NCBI RefSeq assembly: GCF_004366375.1
Contig: NZ_SOEF01000024.1
Span: 1-47,913, forward strand
Reading direction: 5' to 3'
DNA from: Halanaerobium congolense
Lineage (GTDB): Bacteria; Bacillota; Halanaerobiia; Halanaerobiales; Halanaerobiaceae
DNA length: 47,913 nt
The position numbers and the translations under genes are program-made. Within the stretch, counting starts at the first letter, position 1. The number at the start of each line of letters is the position of its first letter. Of this stretch, positions 37,864 through 46,539 are shown piece after piece. The notes under the pieces were generated by a model. The model was not told where the DNA came from and made no database searches. It saw only the letters and a list, made by a program, of their open reading frames with translations.

Positions 37864-39105
37864 TTAATTTTGATATTTTTTAACAATGATACAGGCGTTT
37901 TGACCACCAAAACCGAAGGAGTTACTTAAAGCTGCATTTAATTCTGCTTCTCCAGCTTGATTTGGTTGATAGTCTAGGTCACAGCCTTCTCCACCTTCTT
38001 CAAAATTCATTGTTGGAGGCACGATATTTTCTTTGACTGCCATAGCAGAAATTATTGCTTCAACCCCACCAGCAGCACCTAATAAATGGCCTGTCATTGA
38101 TTTGGAAGAAGATACCTTTAGCTTATAAGCATGGTCTCCAAATAATTTTTTAATTGCTGTTGATTCATATTGGTCATTTAATGGTGTTGAGGTACCATGA
38201 GCATTAATATAATTAATTTCCTCTGGCTGCATTCCAGCTCTTTCTATAGCAGCTTTCATAGCTCTAACTGCACCTTCTCCTTCTGGAGCTGGAGAGGTAA
38301 TATGATAAGCATCTCCAGATGCACCATAGCCAACTACCTCAGCTATAATATCAGCACCTCTTTTTTTAGCGCTTTCCAGAGTTTCTAAAATTACTATTCC
38401 TGCACCCTCTCCAATTACAAAACCATCTCTATCTTTATCAAAAGGACGACTTGCTTTTTCCGGTTCATCATTTCTACTTGATAAAGCTTTCATATTACCG
38501 AATCCGGCCACTGCAGATGGTGTAATCGAAGCCTCTGTACCTCCAGCAATCATAATGTCAGCAGCACCTCTTTTTATTGTTTCAAAAGCTTCTCCAATCG
38601 CTGTTGTAGCAGATGCACAAGCAGTTACTGGGTTAACATTAGGTCCTTTTGCACCAGTATAAATTGCTACATTACCAGCTGCCATATTAGAAATCATCAT
38701 CGGAATAAAGAAAGGACTTACTCTTCTAGGTCCTCTTTTATTAAGCTTTGCTACCTGTTCTTCGAAAACTTCTATTCCACCAATACCTGAACCAACCATT
38801 ACTCCAGCACGATCAGCATTTTCTTCATTGATTTCTAAACCGGAATTTTTTACTGCTTTCATTGCTGCTACGATAGCGTACTGACTGTATAAGGCTAAAC
38901 GCTTAGCTTCCTTACGATCTATGTATTCTCCTGGATCGAAATCCTTTAGCTCTGCTCCAATTTGACTCGGATAATCTGAAGCGTCAAAATTTTCGATTTT
39001 AGATATACCTGATTTACCTGCTTTAATATTTTCCCAAAATTCGTCTAATTCTAAGCCCAGTGAATGTACAACACCTGCACCTGTAATTACAACTCTTTTA
39101 TCCAT
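37864..39105 (-). CDS. fabF: 3-oxoacyl-[acyl-carrier-protein] synthase II
   Basis: Condensing enzyme that elongates fatty acids by malonyl-ACP addition. The catalytic triad is visible: C163 in TACASATTA, H303 in NAHGTSTPLND, and H340 in SMTGHLLGAAGG. At 413 residues it is full length. TAGGAGGAG precedes the ATG. It follows fabD after 31 bases. The acpP and fabG genes that usually sit in this gap in Firmicutes are absent. Confidence 0.96.
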   Translation of the reverse strand: MDKRVVITGAGVVHSLGLELDEFWENIKAGKSGISKIENFDASDYPSQIGAELKDFDPGEYIDRKEAKRLALYSQYAIVAAMKAVKNSGLEINEENADRAGVMVGSGIGGIEVFEEQVAKLNKRGPRRVSPFFIPMMISNMAAGNVAIYTGAKGPNVNPVTACASATTAIGEAFETIKRGAADIMIAGGTEASITPSAVAGFGNMKALSSRNDEPEKASRPFDKDRDGFVIGEGAGIVILETLESAKKRGADIIAEVVGYGASGDAYHITSPAPEGEGAVRAMKAAIERAGMQPEEINYINAHGTSTPLNDQYESTAIKKLFGDHAYKLKVSSSKSMTGHLLGAAGGVEAIISAMAVKENIVPPTMNFEEGGEGCDLDYQPNQAGEAELNAALSNSFGFGGQNACIIVKKYQN

Positions 39106-39136
39106 TAAATATTCTCCTCCTAAGTCGAAATAAGTT

Positions 39137-40066
39137 CTATTTTAATTTTTTTAATGTTTTCTTTAAGCTTTTTTCATCTTCAACATTATATGCATTAAGT
39201 GAACGGTCAATTCTTCTCATTAAACCTTTTAGCACTCGGCCTGGGCCAACTTCAACATAATCTTCATAACCATCTTCTTTAAATCTCTCAATTGTCTCTA
39301 CCCAGCGGACACTATTATTTAACTGTTTAATTAAAGCCGACTTGATTTCACTGCTTTCCTTAACATAATCAGCTGTGACATTAGCGATTAAAGGAATCTG
39401 AGCATCTTTAAATTCCACAGATTCTATAGTGTTTTTTAGTTCTTCTTTAGCTGGCTCCATAAGTGGTGAGTGAAAAGCTCCACTTACAGTTAAGGGGATT
39501 ACTCTTTTGGCTCCTTTTTCTGACAGCAATTCACCTGCAGCTTCAACTGCTGTAACTTCTCCGGAAATAACTACCTGACCAGGAGAATTATAATTAGCCA
39601 CAGTAACAATACCATCTATTTCTTTTAAAACTGATTCTACTTCTTTATCAGCCAGGCCAATTATAGCTGCCATTGTTCCTTTCCCTTCGGGATCAGCCTG
39701 GTCCATTAGTTCACCACGGCGGCGCACTAATTTCAGACCATCTGCAAAAGAAAGAACACCGGCTGCATAAAGAGCGGAATATTCTCCTAAACTGTGTCCG
39801 GCTGCTGCTGCTGCGTCTAATCCATGTTCAGCTAGAACTGCTTTGATCATTGCACTTACAGTGTAAATAGCAGGTTGTGTATTTTTTGTATTATTTAAAT
39901 CTGCTTCTGGACCATTAAAAATCATATCTTTTAAGTCAAAATCTACTATTTCTTCTGCTTTATCTAAAATACTTTTTGCAGCTTCATAATTCTCATATAA
40001 TTCTTTTCCCATTCCAACATACTGTGAACCCTGTCCTGAGAACATAAAAACTAAATTACTGCTCAT
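39137..40066 (-). CDS. fabD: Malonyl-CoA:ACP transacylase
   Basis: Loads malonyl units onto acyl carrier protein. FSGQGSQYVGMG is at the N-terminus, the nucleophile elbow GHSLGEY has S92, and SGAFHSPLM carries the catalytic histidine near residue 200. At 309 residues it is normal. GGAGG precedes the ATG. fabH lies 150 bases upstream; that gap has no ORF and is AT-rich with no stem I can support. Confidence 0.96.
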   Translation of the reverse strand: MSSNLVFMFSGQGSQYVGMGKELYENYEAAKSILDKAEEIVDFDLKDMIFNGPEADLNNTKNTQPAIYTVSAMIKAVLAEHGLDAAAAAGHSLGEYSALYAAGVLSFADGLKLVRRRGELMDQADPEGKGTMAAIIGLADKEVESVLKEIDGIVTVANYNSPGQVVISGEVTAVEAAGELLSEKGAKRVIPLTVSGAFHSPLMEPAKEELKNTIESVEFKDAQIPLIANVTADYVKESSEIKSALIKQLNNSVRWVETIERFKEDGYEDYVEVGPGRVLKGLMRRIDRSLNAYNVEDEKSLKKTLKKLK

Positions 40067-40216
40067 TTGAAAGCCTCCAGTTTAATATTTTTTTCACTTA
40101 TCTTTCAATTCATCTTTTATTATATATTTTTTTACTGTGATTTTTCAATTAATTTAAGCCAATTTTATTTTAAAATCATTTTTACAGTTTTATTTCTTTA
40201 AAGTTTTATTTCAATA

Positions 40217-41206
40217 TTATTTAAGATCATTCCATTCAATTACTGCCGAAGCCCAGGTCAAACCTGCTCCAAAAGCAACCAAGACAATCTTATCACCATT
40301 ATTGACTAATCCTTTTTCTTTGGCCTCTGCTAAAGCAATCGGAACTGAAGCTGCAGATGTATTCCCATACTCGGGTAGATTAACATAAACCTGATCATCA
40401 TTTAATTTTAACCTTTTAGCTGCTGCATCAATAATTCTGGTATTTGCCTGATGAGGAACTAATAGATTGACATCTTCTTTTTTTACTCCAGCTTTTTTAA
40501 GTACTTTAAGTGAAGCTTTACCCATTGTTTTAACTGCAAATTTAAAGACTGGAGTACCTTCCATTTTCAGAAAATGGCCCCGGTTATCAATACTCTCATG
40601 TGAGGCAGGAGTTCTTGATCCACCAGCTGGTTGATAAAGGGTATCTGCACCAGTACCATCTGCTCCTAAATCAGTTGCTAGGAATCCACCTTTGTCAGCA
40701 GCAGAAACTACAGCTGCACCAGCTCCATCACCAAATAAAACACAGGTTCCTCGATCTTCCCAATCTAAAATTTTTGATAAGACCTCGGCTCCAATAACTA
40801 AAACATTATCATACATTCCAGACTCAATGTAATTTACTGCTGTACTTAAGCCATAAACAAAACCGGAACAACCAGCACCTAAATCAAAAGCTGCTGCATT
40901 TTTTGCTCCCAATTTTTCCTGAACAATACAGGAAGTTGCTGGAAACATCATATCCGGTGTGATAGTTGCTACAATAATTAGATCAAGATCTTCAGCTGCA
41001 AGTTCTGCATCTGCTAAAGCTTCTTTGGCAGCTTCAAATGCTAAATCTGATGTTGCCTGATCTTCAGCTGCAATTCTTCTTTTTTCTATACCTGTTCTTG
41101 TTTTTATCCATTCATCGCTAGTATCCACAATTTTTTCTAAATCATGATTTGTCATTATTCTATCTGGAAGATATTTACCCAGACCTGTAATTGTTGCTTT
41201 TCGCAA
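40217..41206 (-). CDS. fabH: 3-oxoacyl-[acyl-carrier-protein] synthase III
   Basis: Starts fatty acid synthesis by condensing acyl-CoA with malonyl-ACP. The triad is visible: C113 in GAGCSGFVYGL, the histidine in VPHQANTRI and the asparagine in EYGNTSAAS. A GTG at 41215 is in frame, but AAGGAAGG overlaps it. The TTG at 41206 has good spacing and gives MRKATITGLGKYLP, a normal FabH N-terminus (329 residues). It heads fabH-fabD-fabF behind a consensus promoter. Confidence 0.94.
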   Translation of the reverse strand: MRKATITGLGKYLPDRIMTNHDLEKIVDTSDEWIKTRTGIEKRRIAAEDQATSDLAFEAAKEALADAELAAEDLDLIIVATITPDMMFPATSCIVQEKLGAKNAAAFDLGAGCSGFVYGLSTAVNYIESGMYDNVLVIGAEVLSKILDWEDRGTCVLFGDGAGAAVVSAADKGGFLATDLGADGTGADTLYQPAGGSRTPASHESIDNRGHFLKMEGTPVFKFAVKTMGKASLKVLKKAGVKKEDVNLLVPHQANTRIIDAAAKRLKLNDDQVYVNLPEYGNTSAASVPIALAEAKEKGLVNNGDKIVLVAFGAGLTWASAVIEWNDLK

Positions 41207-41231
41207 AATATTCACCTTCCTTAGTTGGTCT

Positions 41232-41245
41232 ATATAAATTTATAT
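41232..41245. promoter_or_regulatory. Possible operator at the fabH promoter
   Basis: A perfect 14-base palindrome ATATAAATTTATAT overlaps the -10 hexamer. It could bind a regulator of lipid synthesis, but it does not resemble the FapR or FabT sites I know, and AT palindromes occur by chance in this genome. Confidence 0.3.
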
Positions 41246-41267
41246 CACTTTTTCGACTCTTAGTCAA
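41239..41267 (-). promoter_or_regulatory. Promoter of fabH-fabD-fabF
   Basis: Minus strand TTGACT (41262-41267), 17-base spacer, TATAAA (41239-41244). It lies just after a long hairpin terminator and about 33 bases before the start codon. Confidence 0.7.
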
Positions 41268-41274
41268 GTTTAGC

Positions 41275-41359
41275 AAAAAAATAATGGCAGGAAGCTGATA
41301 AATTTTGCAAATTACTTAAAGTTAAGCTTAATTTGCTAATATTTACCAGGCTGCTGCCA
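41275..41359 (-). terminator. Long hairpin terminator after the MobB-like gene
   Basis: A 75-base imperfect inverted repeat (41285-41359). The outer arms TGGCAG/CTGCCA continue with about 25 further pairs, including GTAAAT/ATTTAT and GCAAATTA/TAATTTGC, broken by a few single mismatches. On the minus strand it starts six bases after the stop codon and is followed by ATTATTTTTTT. It is far longer than an ordinary terminator stem. Confidence 0.75.
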
Positions 41360-41365
41360 ATACAA

Positions 41366-41971
41366 CTAAAAGAGTCCAAGCTGACATTTTACTATTTTAA
41401 CCTTCTGTTCTTTTACTACCTTACCAACTCTAGGAACTGACATTTTTAAAAGTTCAGCCAAAAGATGTGACTGATAACATGTCATTTTGTCTGACTGGAT
41501 TGTAAATGGTAAATCACCCAATTTACCAGCTGATAATAATGTGTTTGTATTAATCTTGACATTAGCTCTATTTTTTACCATCTTTGCTGATTCTTTTTCA
41601 GCTTTATCTTGATTTTCTAAATAAAATAACAAATCAGGGTTTAAAAAATTAATTATTGTATTACCTTCGATAAATAATCTTTCTATATCATCATCTAAAA
41701 GATTGCGAGCTAGCTGATAAGCTGTTGGAAGTTCTGAAGCAGGGCTTTCTAAAAGCAGCACCTTATCTGCTCCGTGTTCTACAACCCTGGCGGTATCTGT
41801 ACCTGTTTGATTAATTATTCTAGGATCATTAATCACCTTATATTGGTCAAGATCATTATTAACTGATGTTTTAATAACTGCAGTTTTAGCACAGCTATCC
41901 TTTAACATTAAGGAAATTAAAGTAGTCTTGCCAGCCTTACTTGAAGAAGCGCTGACCCCTATCATTTCCAT
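41366..41971 (-). CDS. P-loop protein, possibly MobB-like (Mo cofactor GTPase adapter)
   Basis: A 201-residue protein beginning IGVSASSSKAGKTTLISLML. That is a P-loop of the MobB/SIMIBI kind in which the first glycine of the Walker A motif is replaced by serine. GTDTARVVEHGADKVLLLES at about 57-76, then RLFIEGNTIINFLNPDLL, recall the MobB pattern. The C-terminal 50 residues match nothing I know. Position next to a MOSC gene and the molybdopterin operon supports a cofactor role, by inference. GGAGG precedes the ATG. A small AT hairpin lies just upstream. Confidence 0.55.
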   Translation of the reverse strand: MEMIGVSASSSKAGKTTLISLMLKDSCAKTAVIKTSVNNDLDQYKVINDPRIINQTGTDTARVVEHGADKVLLLESPASELPTAYQLARNLLDDDIERLFIEGNTIINFLNPDLLFYLENQDKAEKESAKMVKNRANVKINTNTLLSAGKLGDLPFTIQSDKMTCYQSHLLAELLKMSVPRVGKVVKEQKVKIVKCQLGLF

Positions 41972-41988
41972 TGTTATTCCTCCTTAAA

Positions 41989-42023
41989 AAAGAAATTATT
42001 TTTGATAATTATGTAATTTCTTT
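41989..42023 (-). terminator. AT-rich hairpin before the MobB-like gene
   Basis: Minus strand AAAGAAATTA/TAATTTCTTT (10 bp, 15-base loop) followed by TTT and then the AAGGAGG ribosome site. It may be a weak terminator of the molybdopterin unit or an attenuator; the stem is nearly GC-free. Confidence 0.35.
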
Positions 42024-42082
42024 AAATTTTAAATATCTACAATTAAATATTAAAACATCTGCTCTTAAAAATCAAATTATAT

Positions 42083-42520
42083 TCAAATAAGTTCTAATTT
42101 AGCTCCAGCTTTTATTAAGCCACCTTTAATTACTTTGGCAAAGATTCCTTCTTTCGGCATTACACAATCACCTATTTTTTGCATAATTTCACAATCATGA
42201 TGACATTTTTTTCCGATTTGAGTGACTTCTATAATAACTTTTTCGTCAATTTTTATTTTTTGTCCAACTGGAAGTTCATAGAGTTTATCTAAGCCTTCTG
42301 TTGTAATATTTTCAGCAAAATCTCCAAATTTTAATTCATAACCCTGGTTTCGCATTTTGTCAATACTACTTTCATCTAAAAGGCTCAACTGACGGTGCCA
42401 TTTGCCGGCATGAGCATCCCCTTTTAAACCAAAATTTTCAATTAAAATCCCTTCCTCTATTACTTTTTTGGTTGTTCCTTTTTCTTCACTCAAGCAAACT
42501 GCTTTGATTTTAGCTTCCAT
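42083..42520 (-). CDS. MOSC domain-containing protein
   Basis: A 145-residue stand-alone MOSC protein. The family is a sulfur-carrying relative of the molybdenum cofactor sulfurase C-terminus. Signatures are LIENFGLKGDAHAGKWHRQLSLLD, FGDFAENITTEG and GKKCHHDCEIM, whose cysteine is the expected sulfur carrier. Small MOSC proteins often lie beside moaB/mog in Clostridia, as here. GAGGTGG precedes the ATG. It follows the MoaB gene after 88 bases. Confidence 0.9.
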   Translation of the reverse strand: MEAKIKAVCLSEEKGTTKKVIEEGILIENFGLKGDAHAGKWHRQLSLLDESSIDKMRNQGYELKFGDFAENITTEGLDKLYELPVGQKIKIDEKVIIEVTQIGKKCHHDCEIMQKIGDCVMPKEGIFAKVIKGGLIKAGAKLELI

Positions 42521-42608
42521 CTATTCCACCTCTGTAATTTTTATTTCTTAAATAATCTTTATTTATTTAATTCTTAAGAAAAAAATAGCCGAATCTCTAA
42601 AAAACTAG

Positions 42609-43166
42609 TTAATGATTATGATCATGTTGATGACTGTTGTCATTGCTGTGACGGTGTTCTGTAATTTCCCCTTTTAAAATCTTTACTCCATGGGGAATAA
42701 TTTCTATTACTGCATCCAAGCATTCTCTAACTGCTTTGGGACTTCCTGGAAAATTGATAATTAAGCTTTCTTTTCTAATACCAGCTCTGGCTCTTGATAA
42801 TGCAGCCTGAGGTGTTCTGGCAAGGGTATCAGCTCTTATTTTTTCTGGAATTCCCGGCACTTCTTTTTCTATTACTTCTAATGTTGCTTCAGGAGTAATA
42901 TCACGTTTGGCAAAACCTGTGCCACCTGTGGTTAAAATCAAATCCGCTTGCTTCTGATCTGAAATCTCAATTAAAGCTTTTTTTATTTCGGCCTTTTCAT
43001 CAGCAATGATATCTTCATACACAATTACGGCTCCAATTTTTTCCATCATTTCTTTAATAATTGGGCCACTCAGATCTTTTCTTTCTCCACGTGAGCCTTT
43101 ATCGCTAATTGTTAAAACTGCTGTTCTTATTTTAAATTTATTTTTCTTCTCGCTCATAAATCCCAC
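42609..43166 (-). CDS. moaB: Molybdopterin adenylyltransferase family protein (MoaB/MogA) with His-rich tail
   Basis: Activates molybdopterin with AMP before metal insertion. The family fold shows RTAVLTISDKGSRGERKDLSG, LTTGGTGFAKRDITPEAT and IINFPGSPKAVRECLDAV. Residues 171-185 form a histidine-rich tail (HRHSNDNSHQHDHNH) that may bind metal. GTG at 43166 has AGGAGG at ideal spacing, so I keep it over the ATG three codons later. The gene overlaps moaC by 29 bases, in a different frame. Confidence 0.9.
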   Translation of the reverse strand: MGFMSEKKNKFKIRTAVLTISDKGSRGERKDLSGPIIKEMMEKIGAVIVYEDIIADEKAEIKKALIEISDQKQADLILTTGGTGFAKRDITPEATLEVIEKEVPGIPEKIRADTLARTPQAALSRARAGIRKESLIINFPGSPKAVRECLDAVIEIIPHGVKILKGEITEHRHSNDNSHQHDHNH

Positions 43167-43620
43167 TCTTTCCTCCTGCTTTGTACATTAATTTGATTGA
43201 TCCGATCTCCATTGATTTATCAACTGCTTTAATCATATCGTAAATTGTAAGGGCAGCTAGATTAACAGCAGTCAGAGCTTCCATTTCGACTCCAGTTTGA
43301 CCGCTATTTTTAACTTCTGAAAATATTTTTATTTTATTTTCAAAGTTTAGGTCAAAATCAACTTTGATACTGCTTAAAAGTAAAGGGTGACACATAGGTA
43401 TTAAATCCGAGGTTTTTTTAGCACCTGTGATTCCTGCAATTCTTGCAGTCTCAATTACAGCTCCCTTTTTTATATTACCTGCTTTTATTTTTTTTAAAGT
43501 TTCAGGCTGCATTTTAATTTCTCCTACAGCTCTGGCGGTTCTTTTGGTTGTTTTCTTTTCTGAAACATCTACCATCTGTACTTTCCCGTTCTGGTCAACA
43601 TGTGACAATTCTTTATTCAT
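43138..43620 (-). CDS. moaC: Cyclic pyranopterin monophosphate synthase
   Basis: Second enzyme of molybdopterin synthesis; it closes the pterin ring on the MoaA product. Motifs: MVDVSEKKTTKRTARA near the N-terminus, KKTSDLIPMCHPLLL, TGVEMEALTAVN and DMIKAVDKSM. At 160 residues it is full length. TTGGAGG precedes the ATG. It starts two bases after moaA ends and overlaps moaB, so all three are one translational unit. Confidence 0.96.
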   Translation of the reverse strand: MNKELSHVDQNGKVQMVDVSEKKTTKRTARAVGEIKMQPETLKKIKAGNIKKGAVIETARIAGITGAKKTSDLIPMCHPLLLSSIKVDFDLNFENKIKIFSEVKNSGQTGVEMEALTAVNLAALTIYDMIKAVDKSMEIGSIKLMYKAGGKSGIYEREEK

Positions 43621-43622
43621 TT

Positions 43623-44582
43623 TCAGCCTCCAATTTGTGACATATTTCGATTATAAGCCTGTTCTGCAAAATCAAGATGGTGACAGGCCGGTTTTAATTT
43701 TAGTGCTTCTATAAATGCTGATTCAATTTCTGAACTATTTATTTCTTTAATCTTAACTTCTTGATTACCTGCCAGGCAGGGCTTTATTTTGGCATCAGCA
43801 GTTAAACGCAGTCGATTACAACTGCTGCAGAAATGTTCGCTAAGGGCAGAAATAAAGCCAATTGTACCTGAAGCACCTTCGACTTTAAAATAATTGGCAG
43901 GCCCACTGCCCTTAGTTACTGCAGGCAGCAATTTATATTTGTCTGCAATTATTTTTTTAATTTCTTTACTGCTGATAAATTTCTCAGCTTCTGCTTCGCC
44001 TCCCAGAGGCATATATTCTATAAATCTAATATTTAGTTCTTTATTTCGACTTAATTCCACAAAATCTAATATCTCGTTATCATTAATCCCTTTCATCACT
44101 ACCATATTAATTTTAACAGGTTTGAGATCTGCTTCAAGTGCAGCTTCAATTCCAGCTAAAACATAGCTTAAAGCCCGACGCCGTGTGATCTTCTCAAATT
44201 TTTCGGAACTCAAACTGTCTAAGCTGATATTAATCCTATCTAAACCAGCTTTTTTTAATGAAGATGCTTTATCTGCCAGAGCCACAGCATTAGAGGTCAT
44301 TGAAATATCCTCTAAATCCAATTTGTTAAGTTCTTTAATTAAAGCTTCCACATTTTTTCTAACTAATGGTTCACCACCAGTTAGACGAATCTTTTTAATG
44401 CCCATTTTAACAGCAGTTTTGGCTATTTTTATTATTTCTTCATAGCTTAAAATCTCCGAGTGATCTTTTTCTCTGACTCCTTCTGCAGGCATGCAGTAAC
44501 GGCAGCGAAGATTGCAGCGGTCAGTTATTGAGATTCTTAAATAATCTATTTTTCTTCCAAATTGATCAATTAATTTCTGCAT
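43623..44582 (-). CDS. moaA: GTP 3',8-cyclase (radical SAM)
   Basis: First enzyme of molybdopterin synthesis; it rearranges GTP with two iron-sulfur clusters. The radical SAM motif has C23, C27 and C30 (DRCNLRCRYC). The C-terminal cluster cysteines are in FCSSCNRLRLTADAKIKPC, and the catalytic double glycine ends the protein (SQIGG). At 319 residues it is typical. GGAGG precedes the ATG. Confidence 0.96.
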   Translation of the reverse strand: MQKLIDQFGRKIDYLRISITDRCNLRCRYCMPAEGVREKDHSEILSYEEIIKIAKTAVKMGIKKIRLTGGEPLVRKNVEALIKELNKLDLEDISMTSNAVALADKASSLKKAGLDRINISLDSLSSEKFEKITRRRALSYVLAGIEAALEADLKPVKINMVVMKGINDNEILDFVELSRNKELNIRFIEYMPLGGEAEAEKFISSKEIKKIIADKYKLLPAVTKGSGPANYFKVEGASGTIGFISALSEHFCSSCNRLRLTADAKIKPCLAGNQEVKIKEINSSEIESAFIEALKLKPACHHLDFAEQAYNRNMSQIGG

Positions 44583-44597
44583 TTAATTGCCTCCATT

Positions 44598-46511
44598 TTA
44601 AAGTTCTAAGCTTTTAATTTTTCCACTTTCCTGGCAGTTATAGCCCCCAAGTTTTTCTATTTTAGCTTTTATTTTATCTTGATTTAAGAGTTCTATTAAT
44701 TTTTTGACCCGGGGATCATCTATATATTTCTCTCGTATTATTAAATCATATTTTTCTTCAGCTAAAGCCAAGAAATCAACATCCATAACTTCAGCTGCTG
44801 CTCTAATACCTAAAGCTGCATCTGCTGAACCCCGTCCTACAGCGGCTGCAGCTGCAATGTGTGTAAACTCTTCTTTTTCATAACCAGAAATTTCTGCCGG
44901 CTGAATCTTATTCTGTTTTAAAAGATAATCAAATAAGACCCTAGTACCTGCACCACGCTGTCTGTTAATATAATTAATATTTTCTCCTTTTAAATCATTA
45001 ATGTCTTCTATATTTTTAGGGTTTCCCTTTTTAAGATATAAACCCTGTTCTCTCTGAACTAAATTGACTAAAAATATTTTTTCTCCTTTAAAAAATCTTT
45101 TTAAGTAAGAAATATTGTACTCACCTGTTACAGGATCTAAAAGATGGGCACCCGCTAAATGAGATTCTTCTCTTTTTAGAGCTGTTAGACCTGCCATTGA
45201 TCCTACAGTCTGCAGTTTTAAGTCAAAATTATAGTTTCTTTCTCTGATTTCATTTCTAATTAAATCTAAACTTAAATCATGGCTTCCAATTAAAAGCAGA
45301 TCATTTTCTATTTTACTTTTTTCTTTTAAAAGAATAACTGGAGCTTGATCTCCAGGATGAAGGCCTTCTTTGTTTTCACCTATTTTCATAATTCCATCTG
45401 CTTTCAGCATTGATTCCATAGCTGAAGATCCCCTTTTTAAAGGAACTGCAGTGAACTCATTTTCACTATTACTAATTAAATTAACTCTTAAAAACTCTTC
45501 TAAACCTATTTCCGATGGAACTTTACGGTTTACAACTGCTTTGATCTGATTAAATTTTGGAGCCTGGTCTCCCTGAAGTAAATAAACTATTTCTCTAATA
45601 AAAAGCTGATTATCCAGCCAGGCAGAAAGTGGATAACCTGGTAAGCCAAATACAGGTGTATCTTTTACTTGAGCTGCAATCAGAGGTTTCCCAGGCATAA
45701 TATTTACACCATGAAATAAGATTTCTCCTTCATTTTGTAAAATATCTATTGTAAAGTCACCTCTGCCGGCAGAAGATCCGGATAAAACAATTACAAGATC
45801 ACTTGCCTCAACTGCCTGCAGCATTTTGCTTTTAATAATTTCTTTTTGATCTGCTAAAATTTCTGTTATTTTAACTTTGGCTCCCCACTTGTTTAAAGCT
45901 GCTTTAACCATTTTTGAATTAAATTCTACTAATTCACCAACTTTAGGCTTTTTTTCGGCGCTGACTAGTTCATCACCGGTTGGAATTATTGATACTAATG
46001 GTTTTTTATAGACTTCAACTTCAGTGACTCCCGCTTCTAAAAGAGCTGCTAGATCATAATCACTAAGCTTATGATTTGTAGTAACCAATAAATTACCTTT
46101 GACAGTACTCTCGCCAATAGAACGGATATGATTCCAGGGTGGAACTCCTTTTTCAATCACATAATATTTTTTTTCAACTTGGTTTACTTCTTCGATTTTT
46201 ATAACTGCATTAAATCTTTCTGGTATGGGATCACCAGTATCTACAGGCTGAGCTTCTTTACCAATTTTCAGTTTAATTGGCGATCTTTCACTGGCTCCAG
46301 CAGTTTTTTGAGCTTGAACTGCAATTCCATCCATTGCAGATGCATAAAAATCGGGAGCTGAACGTTCTGCATAAAAAGGTCTAGCAGTAATTCTTCCTTC
46401 TGCATCTACGGTTTGAATTTTTTCGGTCTCAGTTCTTAAATTTTTAAATCTATTTTCTAATTTAGCTAGGGCATCTGCTAATGAGATTTTATTTAAATAT
46501 TTTTTAACCAT
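44598..46511 (-). CDS. MoeA-type molybdotransferase with C-terminal PBP-like domain
   Basis: A 637-residue fusion. Residues 1-405 are MoeA-like (FYASAMDGIAV, PTGDELV, LSGSSAGRGDFT, MPGKPLIAA, GLPGYPLSAW), which inserts metal into adenylated molybdopterin. Residues 410-637 are a periplasmic-binding-protein-like domain with no signal peptide (LLLIGSHDLSLDLI, GSMAGLTALKR, RQRGAGTRVLFDYLL), presumably an intracellular oxyanion or ligand sensor. The architecture is known in anaerobic Firmicutes. The ribosome site (AGAGGT) is far from the ATG, so the start is less certain. Confidence 0.9.
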   Translation of the reverse strand: MVKKYLNKISLADALAKLENRFKNLRTETEKIQTVDAEGRITARPFYAERSAPDFYASAMDGIAVQAQKTAGASERSPIKLKIGKEAQPVDTGDPIPERFNAVIKIEEVNQVEKKYYVIEKGVPPWNHIRSIGESTVKGNLLVTTNHKLSDYDLAALLEAGVTEVEVYKKPLVSIIPTGDELVSAEKKPKVGELVEFNSKMVKAALNKWGAKVKITEILADQKEIIKSKMLQAVEASDLVIVLSGSSAGRGDFTIDILQNEGEILFHGVNIMPGKPLIAAQVKDTPVFGLPGYPLSAWLDNQLFIREIVYLLQGDQAPKFNQIKAVVNRKVPSEIGLEEFLRVNLISNSENEFTAVPLKRGSSAMESMLKADGIMKIGENKEGLHPGDQAPVILLKEKSKIENDLLLIGSHDLSLDLIRNEIRERNYNFDLKLQTVGSMAGLTALKREESHLAGAHLLDPVTGEYNISYLKRFFKGEKIFLVNLVQREQGLYLKKGNPKNIEDINDLKGENINYINRQRGAGTRVLFDYLLKQNKIQPAEISGYEKEEFTHIAAAAAVGRGSADAALGIRAAAEVMDVDFLALAEEKYDLIIREKYIDDPRVKKLIELLNQDKIKAKIEKLGGYNCQESGKIKSLEL

Positions 46512-46539
46512 TTTAAATTAAATACCTCTTTTCTATTTA

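Noticed and set aside
42550-42600. Possible terminator between moaB and the MOSC gene
   Set aside because: A T-run is present on the minus strand (TATTTTTTTC), but I could not find a stem longer than three or four pairs before it.
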